Below, in pieces: positions 1 to 7,395 of a stretch of 64,000 bases of DNA (positions are counted from its first letter, which is position 1; each line of letters starts with the position of its first letter). Position numbers and translations under genes: made by a program. This DNA comes from Cyclobacteriaceae bacterium (GTDB taxonomy: Bacteria > Bacteroidota > Bacteroidia > Cytophagales > Cyclobacteriaceae), in the NCBI GenBank assembly GCA_028284125.1, contig JANQSI010000018.1, positions 547,093 to 611,092 on the forward strand, given 5' to 3'. The notes under the pieces are model-generated. The model saw only the letters and a list, made by a program, of their open reading frames with translations, was not told the origin of the DNA and made no database searches.

Positions 1-201
1 TCCAAATAGTGAGCGATTTACGTCGAGATAGTCAATGATAAAATGAACAACACTCTTTAGAAGAACAGCAGCCAATCCAGCGAACAGTCCAATAAATCCA
101 GCAGCAATAAGCAAGAAGTTATTGTCGCTGATGTATTTCAATCGCCACACCAGGAATTTAATCATGATGCTGCTAGACTTGTTTTGACTCTGATTTGCCA
201 T
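1..201 (-). CDS. Chloride channel (ClC family) protein, N-terminal fragment
   Basis: The reading frame is open from an ATG at 199-201 (minus strand) to the window edge, so only the first 67 residues are visible. They hold a short hydrophilic start, the amphipathic stretch FLVWRLKYISDNNFLLI and a first membrane helix (IAAGFIGLFAGLAAVLLKSVVHFI). This order resembles the N-terminus of Bacteroidota ClC channels/antiporters, usually about 600 residues with C-terminal CBS domains. The selectivity-filter motifs lie outside the window, so the family call rests on the first helix only. It is transcribed in the same direction as map, 14 bp upstream of it with respect to transcription... that is, map lies to its right and reads toward it. 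Confidence 0.6.
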   Translation of the reverse strand, partial: MANQSQNKSSSIMIKFLVWRLKYISDNNFLLIAAGFIGLFAGLAAVLLKSVVHFIIDYLDVNRSLFG

Positions 202-215
202 TATCTGGGCAAAAG

Positions 216-1007
216 TTAAACCACTAAGGAATTCTGTTTTTGTAATTCCTCTTCAATGAATTTGAATGTGGAAAGGATTTCTGGCTTTCCATTTACCACA
301 GCAACATCGTGCTCAAAATGAGCGGATGGTTGTTTGTCAGCTGTTACAATTGTCCATCCATCTTTTAACTGTAGCACTCGCCTTGTGCCCATGTTGATCA
401 TCGGCTCAATGGCTACCACAAGCCCTTCTTTGATCTTGCTCCCTCTTCCCCTTTTTCCAAAATTGGGTACTTCAGGGGATTCGTGCATTTTCCTTCCTAA
501 GCCATGTCCAACCAATTCTCTGACGACACCATAGCCATGGTTTTCAGCGTGTTGTTGAACCGCAAAGCTTACATCGCCGATTCTGTTTCCTTCGACCAAT
601 TGTTCAATTCCTAAATCAAGGCACTCTTTGGTCACTTTCAAAAGTTGAGCAACTTTGGCATCAATCTCTCCAACAGCGAACGTGTACGCATGATCACCGT
701 AAAATCCATTTTTAAGCACTCCAATATCGATCCCAACAATATCACCACTTTTCAATTCTCTATCTGTTGGGATGCCATGTACCACTTGTTCGTTTACCGA
801 GGTGATAATTGATTTTGGGTAATCATACAATCCAAGAAATCCAGGAACTGCACCATGATCCCGGATAAATTCATCCGCAAGCTTATCCAACTCCAGGAGA
901 TTAACCCCTTCACCAATTTTAGAGGCCATCAGTCCTAAGGTCTTGGACACGATTTGTGCGCTTTCACGCATCAATTCAATTTCTTCTTTGGTTTTATACT
1001 GGATCAT
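216..1007 (-). CDS. map: Methionine aminopeptidase, type I
   Basis: Cytosolic metalloenzyme that removes the initiator methionine from nascent proteins. The 263-residue pita-bread fold is complete, with the expected metal ligands: the two Asp in VGIDIGVLKNGFYGDHAYTF, the His in VGHGLGRKMHESPEVPNFG, the Glu in VVAIEPMIN and the Glu in FEHDVAV. The frame stays open for 11 more codons upstream, but that extension runs through the hairpin terminator of the SPOR gene. The ATG at 1005-1007 (MIQYKTKEEIELMRES) matches the family start and is preferred. It lies downstream of the SPOR gene on the same strand with a terminator between them, so it is probably transcribed separately. Confidence 0.95.
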   Translation of the reverse strand: MIQYKTKEEIELMRESAQIVSKTLGLMASKIGEGVNLLELDKLADEFIRDHGAVPGFLGLYDYPKSIITSVNEQVVHGIPTDRELKSGDIVGIDIGVLKNGFYGDHAYTFAVGEIDAKVAQLLKVTKECLDLGIEQLVEGNRIGDVSFAVQQHAENHGYGVVRELVGHGLGRKMHESPEVPNFGKRGRGSKIKEGLVVAIEPMINMGTRRVLQLKDGWTIVTADKQPSAHFEHDVAVVNGKPEILSTFKFIEEELQKQNSLVV

Positions 1008-1032
1008 GGAGGTGCAAAAGTAATAAACAAAA

Positions 1033-1062
1033 AACCCCATCCCGAAGGTTCGGGATGGGGCT
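1033..1062 (-). terminator. Rho-independent terminator of the SPOR gene
   Basis: A perfect 12-bp inverted repeat (CCCCATCCCGAA with its complement, 2-nt loop) is followed on the minus strand by a T-run. It lies just past the SPOR gene stop and before the map start. Confidence 0.85.
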
Positions 1063-1082
1063 TCAAAATTCTTAATTAAGTG

Positions 1083-1703
1083 CTACGACTTAGAAACGCC
1101 TTCTAAAACATCTTTAATAGGAACGCGTTGGCCGTCTCTGTAAGAAACTACCCAAGCATCCTTCACGCCCATTTCTCGAAGGTATTTTTTGAAAGTGTCA
1201 GCATCCCAATATTCTCTGAAAACTCCAATGGTGTATTTTCTAACACCACCTTCTTGCTCTTCTGAGAAGTTTCTGGTGTTGTCTTTGTATTTGCTCAAAT
1301 CCTTTTGAGTAAATGCTCCAATTTGAACTTTAAATACCACGCCTCTTGCCTCATCAATGTTACCACTTGATTGAGTCGTGGGTTGCTGAGGTTGTTGAGC
1401 TGCGCTTTGCAGTCTTGTCAATTCATTTCTCAAGTCAGAAACCTGCGATTGATACGAAAGAATCTGCTCGTCTTTTTCAGAGATTCTGTCATCAACATTT
1501 CCTAATTCAGTTCGCAAGCTGGTTACTTGACCTTTGAGTGATTTATTCTCGTCAAGTAATTGCTTGTACTGTTCTGGATTCTTTACCAAAGCTTTAGCTC
1601 TTTTTTTCCATTCTTTTGCTTCGGCCTTGCTCATTTGAGCAGAAACATCATAGGCAAATGTGAAGCAAAGTGCCAGAGCGGTGAGGGTAATTATTTTTTT
1701 CAT
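1083..1703 (-). CDS. Secreted coiled-coil protein with C-terminal SPOR-like domain
   Basis: A 206-residue exported protein. From the ATG at 1701-1703 it has a clean signal peptide (MKKIITLTALALCFTFAYDVSAQ), then a Lys/Glu-rich coiled coil at about residues 45-105 with regular heptads (SLRTELGNVDDRISEKDEQI). A Gln-rich linker leads to a SPOR-like domain starting at GVVFKVQIGAFTQKDL. SPOR domains bind denuded peptidoglycan, so the protein probably sits in the periplasm near the cell wall; that role is inferred. The longer frame to 1754 adds a non-signal-like leader and is disfavoured. It is followed by its own terminator, and fumC lies upstream on the same strand. Confidence 0.75.
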   Translation of the reverse strand: MKKIITLTALALCFTFAYDVSAQMSKAEAKEWKKRAKALVKNPEQYKQLLDENKSLKGQVTSLRTELGNVDDRISEKDEQILSYQSQVSDLRNELTRLQSAAQQPQQPTTQSSGNIDEARGVVFKVQIGAFTQKDLSKYKDNTRNFSEEQEGGVRKYTIGVFREYWDADTFKKYLREMGVKDAWVVSYRDGQRVPIKDVLEGVSKS

Positions 1704-1779
1704 TTTCTTATGAAATTGATTTAAAAAGCAATTTTTAATACCACTAAAGTACAAAAAAGTCTAGAAATAAGCCTGAAAA

Positions 1780-3183
1780 TCATTTTTTCAAGGATCCGAT
1801 CATGTCCTCTGGTTTCACCCATTCGGAGAATTGTTCACCCGTAACAAGTCCCAGTTCAATGGCAGCCGCCCGTAAGGTTGTTCCTTCTTTGTGTGCTTTT
1901 TTGGCGATTTTGGCTGCATTTTCATACCCTATGTGGGTATTTAGAGCAGTTACGAGCATCAAAGAGTTCTCCAATTTTTCTTTAATAACGGGGTGATTTG
2001 GTTCAATTCCAATGGCACAATTATCATTGAAAGATTCGCACGCATCACCGATTAAACGGGCGGAATTGAGCAAATTAAACACCATCATAGGCTTAAAAAC
2101 ATTCAATTCGAAGTGGCCCGTCATACCTCCTGCAGAGACTGCTACGTCATTTCCGATCACTTGAGCGCACACCATTGTTAATGCTTCACATTGTGTTGGA
2201 TTCACTTTGCCGGGCATGATCGAAGATCCTGGCTCATTCTCCGGAATGATGATTTCTCCAATTCCACTTCGTGGACCAGAACAAAGCATTCGAATGTCAT
2301 TACCGATTTTCATCAGGCTGACTGCTAACTGCTTCAAGGCACCATGCGATTCTACAATTGCGTCATGAGCCGCCAATGCTTCGAACTTGTTTTCTGCTGA
2401 ACGCATCGGCATACCTGAATACTTGGCAATTTTTTCAGCTACCAAATCCGCATAACCTTCTGGAGTATTCAATCCTGTTCCAACAGCTGTTCCGCCAAGC
2501 GCCAACTCTGAGAGATGGTCGAGTGTATTGTTTAATGCTTTCAATCCATGATCAAGTTGGGAGACATAACCTGAAAACTCCTGACCTAGACTCAAAGGAG
2601 TGGCATCCATGAAATGGGTTCGACCAATTTTCACGCAATCCTGGAAGGCATCAGATTTTTGTTTCAACGTGTCCCTAAGTTTGGTCACTTTCGGGATTGT
2701 ATTTTCTACGATGATCTTGTACCCGGCAATGTGCATCGCTGTTGGAAAAGTGTCATTGGAACTTTGACTTTTGTTCACATCATCGTTCGGGTGGATGGTT
2801 TTGGTGTCGTCTTCAAGTGAACCGCCATTGATTACGTGGGCTCGATTGGCAATGACTTCATTTGAATTCATATTGGACTGAGTTCCCGAACCTGTTTGCC
2901 AAACGACTAAAGGAAATTGATCATCGAGTTTTCCATCGGTTATTTCGTCACAAACTTTAGCGATCAGGTCAGCCTTTTCTTTTGGTAAAACCCCTAACTC
3001 AGCGTTTGCTTCTGCAGCTGATTTTTTCAGAATCGCAAATGCCTTGGTGATTTCATTGGGCATTTGATTTTTTTCGCCACCTATTTTGAAATTATTCCGG
3101 GATCGCTCGGTTTGTGCTCCCCAATATTTGTCAGCGGGCACTTTCACCTCGCCCATGGTGTCGTGTTCGATGCGGTATTCCAT
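1780..3183 (-). CDS. fumC: Class II fumarate hydratase
   Basis: Converts fumarate and malate in the TCA cycle without an iron-sulfur cluster. The length (467 residues) is normal for class II enzymes. The superfamily signature [16 protein letters not shown] is at about residues 317-332, and the conserved blocks [38 protein letters not shown] and [16 protein letters not shown] are all present. Asparagine and threonine choices in these blocks favour fumarase over aspartase or argininosuccinate lyase. The oxygen- and iron-independent class fits the iron-economy theme of the next region, but that is only suggestive. The start ATG is at 3181-3183; fumC is divergent from the response-regulator gene. 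Confidence 0.95.
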   Translation of the reverse strand: MEYRIEHDTMGEVKVPADKYWGAQTERSRNNFKIGGEKNQMPNEITKAFAILKKSAAEANAELGVLPKEKADLIAKVCDEITDGKLDDQFPLVVWQTGSGTQSNMNSNEVIANRAHVINGGSLEDDTKTIHPNDDVNKSQSSNDTFPTAMHIAGYKIIVENTIPKVTKLRDTLKQKSDAFQDCVKIGRTHFMDATPLSLGQEFSGYVSQLDHGLKALNNTLDHLSELALGGTAVGTGLNTPEGYADLVAEKIAKYSGMPMRSAENKFEALAAHDAIVESHGALKQLAVSLMKIGNDIRMLCSGPRSGIGEIIIPENEPGSSIMPGKVNPTQCEALTMVCAQVIGNDVAVSAGGMTGHFELNVFKPMMVFNLLNSARLIGDACESFNDNCAIGIEPNHPVIKEKLENSLMLVTALNTHIGYENAAKIAKKAHKEGTTLRAAAIELGLVTGEQFSEWVKPEDMIGSLKK

Positions 3184-3247
3184 GAATTGAAAATTTGTCT
3201 ACAAATCTAACAATCTGGATGCCTTTTAGATTTCATGCAAAGGCTTT

Positions 3248-3279
3248 TTTGTTAAATCAAAGGAGTCGTTCTATTTTTG
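3248..3279 (+). promoter_or_regulatory. Bacteroidota-type promoter of the orphan response regulator
   Basis: TTTG at 3248-3251 and TATTTTTG at 3272-3279 match the -33 (TTTG) and -7 (TAnnTTTG) elements with a 20-bp spacer. The iron-box-like operator begins at the next base, so a bound protein would cover the transcription start. Confidence 0.7.
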
Positions 3280-3296
3280 TTTAGAATCATTCTAAA
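3280..3296. promoter_or_regulatory. Palindromic iron-box-like operator, perfect copy
   Basis: TTTAGAATCATTCTAAA is a perfect 8+1+8 palindrome, two bases before the ATG of the response regulator. The 26 bp from the -7 TTTG to the ATG are identical to those at the hmuR start. Confidence 0.75.
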
Positions 3297-3298
3297 TA

Positions 3299-3937
3299 AT
3301 GACTGCAGCCACAAGGTCAGTTCTGCTGGCAGATTTTCAGTTTCTAACCAGGCAAGGGATCGCTTCTCTTATCAATGATTTAGATGATTTCAATGTCATA
3401 GACCAGATTGAAGATCCGAAAGAACTGGTGGCATCCGTAAGTAAATTGAAACCTGACATTGTGGTGCTTGATGTTTCTGATAACGACACTTTTCTTATCA
3501 GAGAAATTGAGCAAATTAAATCAAATGAGACATCAAGCTTCCTGATTATTTCTAATAGTCAAAACAGGCAGTCAGTCCAACGTTTGCTGTCGATGGGAAT
3601 CAAGGGAATCGTTACCAAGAACTGCAGTGAGGAAGAAATCACCAACGCAATTAAATCAGTTGCTGTTGGGAATCGATTCTTTTGCAATAATGTGCTTGAA
3701 CTTGTGGTTGGAAAGGATGATGCAGATGACTGTGAGCCTACCAATTTATCTCCACGTGAGTTTGATGTGTTGAAATTGATAACCAAAGGGTATAAGACAC
3801 ATCAAATTGCAGATGAATTGCATGTCAGTGTACACACGATTAATTCTCATCGAAAAAACATACTCAAGAAACTAAACCTGAAGTCACCAGCCGAGTTGAT
3901 CGTCTATGCCTTGGAATCGGGACTAGTCAGATCTTAA
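3299..3937 (+). CDS. Orphan LuxR/NarL-family response regulator under an iron box
   Basis: A 212-residue transcription regulator. The N-terminal receiver domain (about 1-125) carries the phospho-acceptor context KPDIVVLDVS and the conserved Lys in IVTKNCSEEEI. The C-terminal helix-turn-helix (about 148-212) reads LSPREFDVLKLITKGYKTHQIADELHVSVHTINSHRKNILKKL, typical of LuxR-type DNA binding. The receiver is atypical: the usual acidic pair after the first strand is reduced to one Asp (VLLADFQFLTRQGI), so normal Mg-dependent phosphorylation is doubtful. No histidine kinase is adjacent. The ATG is two bases after a perfect iron-box palindrome, so expression is probably repressed by that regulator. 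It overlaps the convergent thioesterase gene by four bases at the stop codons. Confidence 0.85.
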   Translation: MTAATRSVLLADFQFLTRQGIASLINDLDDFNVIDQIEDPKELVASVSKLKPDIVVLDVSDNDTFLIREIEQIKSNETSSFLIISNSQNRQSVQRLLSMGIKGIVTKNCSEEEITNAIKSVAVGNRFFCNNVLELVVGKDDADDCEPTNLSPREFDVLKLITKGYKTHQIADELHVSVHTINSHRKNILKKLNLKSPAELIVYALESGLVRS

Positions 3938-4326
3938 TCGAAAATTGGAAGTGGGGTAGGTTTTCGGTCTTCATTGATGGCAACAAATGAAAATTCACCT
4001 GCTATTGCTTTGTCTCTTCCATCGGAATACATTTCTTCAATATAGATTTCTACAGAAACCTTTAAGCTCGTTCTTCCAGTATCTGTTACTCGACCCACCA
4101 ACTCGATGATCGTACCGTGTGGAATAGGTTTTTTAAAATCAATCTTACTGCTGCTGACAGTGACCATTCGCATTCGGCTAAATCGTGTGGCAGTAATAAA
4201 AGCAACTTCATCCATCGCATGCATGGCTGTTCCACCAAAGAGCGTATCGTAATGATTGGTGGTATTTGGAAATACGGCCTTGAAAATTCTTGTCTCGGAT
4301 TGATCGATTCGTTCTTGTAGTGTCAT
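3934..4326 (-). CDS. Acyl-CoA thioesterase, hot-dog fold (YciA-like)
   Basis: A 130-residue single hot-dog domain. The motif NHYDTLFGGTAMHAMDEVAFITA is the family catalytic helix with its Asp, followed by the strands TVSSSKIDFKKPIPHGTIIELVGRV and SLKVSVEIYIEE. Relatives hydrolyse acyl-CoA esters in the cytosol; chain-length preference cannot be read from the sequence. Its stop codon overlaps that of the response regulator. Its start faces the small Cys-protein gene at 4544 across a regulatory region with repeated TAGCGATT elements. It has no obvious tie to iron and is probably a housekeeping gene. Confidence 0.85.
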   Translation of the reverse strand: MTLQERIDQSETRIFKAVFPNTTNHYDTLFGGTAMHAMDEVAFITATRFSRMRMVTVSSSKIDFKKPIPHGTIIELVGRVTDTGRTSLKVSVEIYIEEMYSDGRDKAIAGEFSFVAINEDRKPTPLPIFD

Positions 4327-4406
4327 TGAGTTTAAAACAATTCCTAAAAATGAAAGGTTTCCAATCTCACTACTACTAGCTATTGGAATGGCTATACATA
4401 GCTACG

Positions 4407-4428
4407 TAATCGCTAACATTAGCGATTA
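4407..4428. promoter_or_regulatory. Perfect 10-2-10 palindrome built from TTAGCGATT
   Basis: TAATCGCTAA and its reverse complement are separated by CA. A further half-site (CTAGCGATT) lies at 4444-4452. The element sits between two divergent starts and upstream of the iron box at 4487; a distinct regulator site is inferred. Confidence 0.5.
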
Positions 4429-4439
4429 AAAAATTGACC

Positions 4440-4454
4440 AGAACTAGCGATTGT
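4440..4454 (+). promoter_or_regulatory. Shared upstream element AGAACTAGYGATTGT, copy 1
   Basis: AGAACTAGCGATTGT recurs with one change at 9741-9755. In both places it lies 31-32 bp upstream of an iron-box-like operator on the same strand, so position as well as sequence is conserved. It could be an activator site or include the upstream promoter element. Confidence 0.5.
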
Positions 4455-4486
4455 CCATACTTCGAATCATGGACAATTTTACATTG

Positions 4487-4503
4487 TTTAGAATGATTCT
4501 AAA
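4487..4503. promoter_or_regulatory. Palindromic iron-box-like operator, perfect copy
   Basis: TTTAGAATGATTCTAAA, perfect 8+1+8, preceded directly by TACATTG (a near -7 element at 4480-4486). It lies 40 bp before the ATG at 4544. Confidence 0.75.
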
Positions 4504-4543
4504 TAAGTTCACTTATCATTTAAGTTTTCCTTCTGACAAGAAT

Positions 4544-4870
4544 ATGTGTATCAATAACAATCAATTATCACTCATTGAGCAGGATCAGTGCCAGATAACC
4601 TATTGTAAAGGCTGCAAGACCTTTTCTTTAGTTTTCAACAGTTGTTGTGCTTCTTTTACTAAAAAAGAGCTAAAGCAATTTCGTGAAACGCTTGAAGGAT
4701 TGCGGGATTCTGATTATCAATTTAACTATATGGATAACCAAAATGCGATTGTTGTTAAACCTAATCTCTACATAGGTTTTTGTCTTTCAAGAGAAGAGAC
4801 TCAGCTACTTCATCAATCAATTATGGAAGCGGAAACTTTGTTCGAAGCTTTTGGAGTCATCTACAATTAA
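4544..4870 (+). CDS. Small cytosolic Cys protein, DUF6686-like
   Basis: A 108-residue protein without signal peptide or membrane helix. The core reads CQITYCKGCKTFSLVF, then NSCCASFTKKELKQFRETLEGL, then a second half ending in SREETQLLHQSIMEAETL. A Cys-x2-Cys pair and a nearby Cys-Cys suggest metal binding or a redox site. The pattern resembles the uncharacterised DUF6686 family of Bacteroidota, which I recognise only by pattern. The ATG at 4544 is chosen because the longer frame (from 4451) would translate through the promoter and operator. Control by the iron box suggests a role in iron starvation. The product of 16635-16985 has a similar layout and may be a paralogue. Confidence 0.65.
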   Translation: MCINNNQLSLIEQDQCQITYCKGCKTFSLVFNSCCASFTKKELKQFRETLEGLRDSDYQFNYMDNQNAIVVKPNLYIGFCLSREETQLLHQSIMEAETLFEAFGVIYN

Positions 4871-4885
4871 ATCCTTTCCAAAAAC

Positions 4886-4917
4886 AAAAAACCGTCTGAT
4901 ATCATCAGACGGTTTTT
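4886..4917. terminator. Bidirectional terminator
   Basis: A 10-bp perfect stem (ACCGTCTGAT and complement, 3-nt loop) is flanked by A5 and T5. It can end both the 4544 gene and the converging DUF6607 gene. Confidence 0.85.
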
Positions 4918-4938
4918 ACTGCTAAAATGAATACGTGC

Positions 4939-5883
4939 TTAATTTAAAGCTATTTTGATTTCATCCGTATTTATGTGTTTCTGAATCGCTTCTCTAATTT
5001 TTGTTTTACTAGCTTCACTGTCATAAGAATCTCCTACTAATTCACTTCCCAATGCGAACATTCGCATCATCAATATCTGATCTCCAGATCTCATTTTTAG
5101 CTTGAGTGTTTTTTGGCTTGCAAAAACCTCATCCCAAACGGATCGCACATCCGCCCAATAGGCTTGATTCTTTTCCCACCAATCTTTAGCTACCTGACAC
5201 TTGCTTTCATCCGTTTTTGTATACTCGTTCCAGCCTTTTTCCTGGGCGATCAATTTATCTCCTTCACTGTTTCTTTTGACCTTAAGGTTGTCTTGCTCAT
5301 GCACCCAACCATTGTTCGTAAGCTCTTGACGGTTACGTCTGACCATTACATTATAGTCATTTCTTTTGGTTTTCTCTCTTCTTGGAAGTGGTGCATCTGC
5401 CGTAGTTTCCCAGTAGCGTCTTTCATCCACGTGTACCCACGATCCACTTGCCTCATATCTTGGGCTGTCATCGACTTGAAAAACTTTTTGGGTCCATTGA
5501 CCTTTTACTTTGGCTGCATCCAACTTGTTATAATTCCAGGCATCTCTGACATCATATTCATATAGGTCAGTGTTCTCGTAAACCCAGTCTTGCCTCCAGT
5601 GTTTGACAATCATCGTGTCTCCCACAACTAATAGGTGTTGGATGACGATCTTGTCGTCTTCTTGGCTAACTGGGAAAATCCACTCAAGCCCGCCTGCCGT
5701 ATAATTTTTGTGAAACTCGTAAGCCGTATCTGCGGCAAAAGTCTCAGCGAAATTGAAGGTGATTTCATGACAGCCACACATAGATAGAATTGCTTCTATG
5801 TCTTCTTTCTGTTTCTTTTTTTGAGCGGTAGTGACACCTACCACCAGAGATAAGAGAATGGTAAAAAATAATTTGGTATTCAT
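4939..5883 (-). CDS. Secreted DUF6607-family protein in the heme operon
   Basis: A 314-residue exported protein with a signal peptide (MNTKLFFTILLSLVVGVTTAQ). The mature part begins with CGCHEITFNFAETFAADTAYEFH and is rich in Trp, Tyr and charged residues (WIFPVSQEDDK, VKHWRQDWVYEN, WTQKVFQVDDSPRYEASGSWVHVD). I recognise this as the uncharacterised DUF6607 family of Bacteroidota. It is the third gene after hmuR and hmuY on the same strand, 73 bp past hmuY across a hairpin, so it probably shares the iron-box promoter. An outer-surface or periplasmic job in heme handling is inferred from context only; no catalytic motif is seen. Confidence 0.7.
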   Translation of the reverse strand: MNTKLFFTILLSLVVGVTTAQKKKQKEDIEAILSMCGCHEITFNFAETFAADTAYEFHKNYTAGGLEWIFPVSQEDDKIVIQHLLVVGDTMIVKHWRQDWVYENTDLYEYDVRDAWNYNKLDAAKVKGQWTQKVFQVDDSPRYEASGSWVHVDERRYWETTADAPLPRREKTKRNDYNVMVRRNRQELTNNGWVHEQDNLKVKRNSEGDKLIAQEKGWNEYTKTDESKCQVAKDWWEKNQAYWADVRSVWDEVFASQKTLKLKMRSGDQILMMRMFALGSELVGDSYDSEASKTKIREAIQKHINTDEIKIALN

Positions 5884-5912
5884 TTTAGTGATAATTTAAT
5901 GTTTTTCATAAA

Positions 5913-5940
5913 TCAAGGCCTCTACTTGTAGAGACCTTGA
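5913..5940 (-). terminator. Hairpin between hmuY and DUF6607 genes
   Basis: Arms TCAAGGCCTCTAC and GTAGAGACCTTGA pair with one mismatch around a 2-nt loop. The T-run is weak, so it may be a partial terminator, attenuator or mRNA stabiliser. Confidence 0.5.
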
Positions 5941-5956
5941 ATTTAGTTTTGTCAAT

Positions 5957-7378
5957 TTATTGAATGAGTTCGTATGCCACCTCAGGATATCCTCGTTCTC
6001 CCTGGTCACTATACATTTTTGTAAATCTAAACTTGTAGAAGTTCCCTTCACTGTCTTCCAATACATAGAATACGGAAGTATTGATTGTGAATCCAAAGGT
6101 TGCAAAGTCGAAAATCCTCCAGTTGCTACCGATGATGTTTCCTGCTTCAGAAAATGTCATAGAGGTCAGATCTGAACTGCCGAAATTGTCAAACTCGGAG
6201 TGATCCATATCTACGGCGGCTATTTGCACACCCCCTTGTCGGTTAGATAGAATGAAATCTGAAAACCCATAAGCACCATCTCCAGCACCGAAATCAATGA
6301 TGTTTGAGGAAATAGCGAAAACGATATCCCATCGATCTTTTGCAGGCTCTACAGTAATATCAGAACCATCCTCGAAGTTGAAAAAGACAAAATTTGTTGT
6401 TGGGTCCTTAGTAACAGTTACTTCTTCAAAAGTAGTAGCAGCAATATCCGCGTGTTGGATAACATAATCATTCCCGCTTTTTAGTATTCGGATTTTTTTC
6501 CATCCACGCTCTGTTCCATCCACGTTTACAGATCCTACGGTAACATCTCCTGTGCCCGGCCCAAATCCTCTGTTAATGATGTACACATTGTTTTCGGAAT
6601 CGGTAGCCGAGATGTCTGCTATGGCAAGTTTATCTAAATCTCTGTCCGGGTTATCTATGTAGATATGAGCACCGGCGGTACCAATCGTTTGAATAGCAGC
6701 AAATCCAACAGTATCGGCTGCTGTGACACTGTTCATATCGGTTTTATCCAATGCTTGTGCCATTCCATATGTCGCAAAATTCACTATGACTTTGTCTTCA
6801 GTACCGGTGTAAAAGCCTAGATCCCAGCTTGTTCTCGCAGCGGCAGTTTCTGCATTCAAACTAAAGTCTACAAAAACCATGTTAGGTTGAGTAGGACCAC
6901 CAACACTTGCTTCGATTGTAGATCCTGCTGAAACAATGGCTTCAAAGCTCACTTCAAGTTCCGTATTTCCGGAAATCTCAACATTCGTTTCTCCGTCTAC
7001 AGATTGCAAAGCGAAGGAAACCGAGCTCCCTGGTGCGATTACATCAGCTGTACGATTAATTGTGAAAGAAGCTGATTCAGAACCAGCCGGTATGTTGATT
7101 GTTAACGTTCCTGCTGCGATCGCTGGAGTTGTCGAGTAATCAGTGCCTGCTATCACACCAGTTTCAGTTACAGCAATCGTAACATCAATATCTTCTATGG
7201 TAGCACGACTAAATGAGATCGCCACATCCAGGCTTCCCATGTCACTCGTAAGACCCAAAGCGGTGGTTTGAAATGCAACGCCTAAGGTTGCAATCTCACC
7301 ATCATCATCTGAACACGAGCTTACGACTAATAGTATGGCTAAGCTCGAAATTGTTAATAGTTGTTTAACACTTTTCAT
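5957..7378 (-). CDS. hmuY: HmuY-family heme-binding lipoprotein with N-terminal beta domain
   Basis: A 473-residue lipoprotein (lipobox LLVVSSCSDDDGE). Residues about 30-145 form a Ser/Thr-rich beta domain resembling Calx-beta repeats (FSRATIEDIDVTIAV, PAGSESASFTI). The remainder matches HmuY: VFVDFSLNAETAAARTSWDLGFYTG near 170, then VTKDPTTNFVFFNFEDGS and the C-terminal STSVFYVLEDSEG-type block (here TSVFYVLEDSEGNFYKFRF, then EVAYELI). In Porphyromonas HmuY captures heme at the surface and passes it to the receptor HmuR; here it is more than twice as long because of the added domain. It sits 17 bp after the TonB receptor on the same strand, as in hmuYR-type loci but in reversed order. Heme ligands cannot be assigned from sequence alone. 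Confidence 0.85.
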   Translation of the reverse strand: MKSVKQLLTISSLAILLVVSSCSDDDGEIATLGVAFQTTALGLTSDMGSLDVAISFSRATIEDIDVTIAVTETGVIAGTDYSTTPAIAAGTLTINIPAGSESASFTINRTADVIAPGSSVSFALQSVDGETNVEISGNTELEVSFEAIVSAGSTIEASVGGPTQPNMVFVDFSLNAETAAARTSWDLGFYTGTEDKVIVNFATYGMAQALDKTDMNSVTAADTVGFAAIQTIGTAGAHIYIDNPDRDLDKLAIADISATDSENNVYIINRGFGPGTGDVTVGSVNVDGTERGWKKIRILKSGNDYVIQHADIAATTFEEVTVTKDPTTNFVFFNFEDGSDITVEPAKDRWDIVFAISSNIIDFGAGDGAYGFSDFILSNRQGGVQIAAVDMDHSEFDNFGSSDLTSMTFSEAGNIIGSNWRIFDFATFGFTINTSVFYVLEDSEGNFYKFRFTKMYSDQGERGYPEVAYELIQ

Positions 7379-7395
7379 TGTTATATTAAGTAATT

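Noticed and set aside
4451..4543. Longer N-terminus for the DUF6686-like protein
   Set aside because: It would translate the -7 element and the palindromic operator, so the ATG at 4544 is used.
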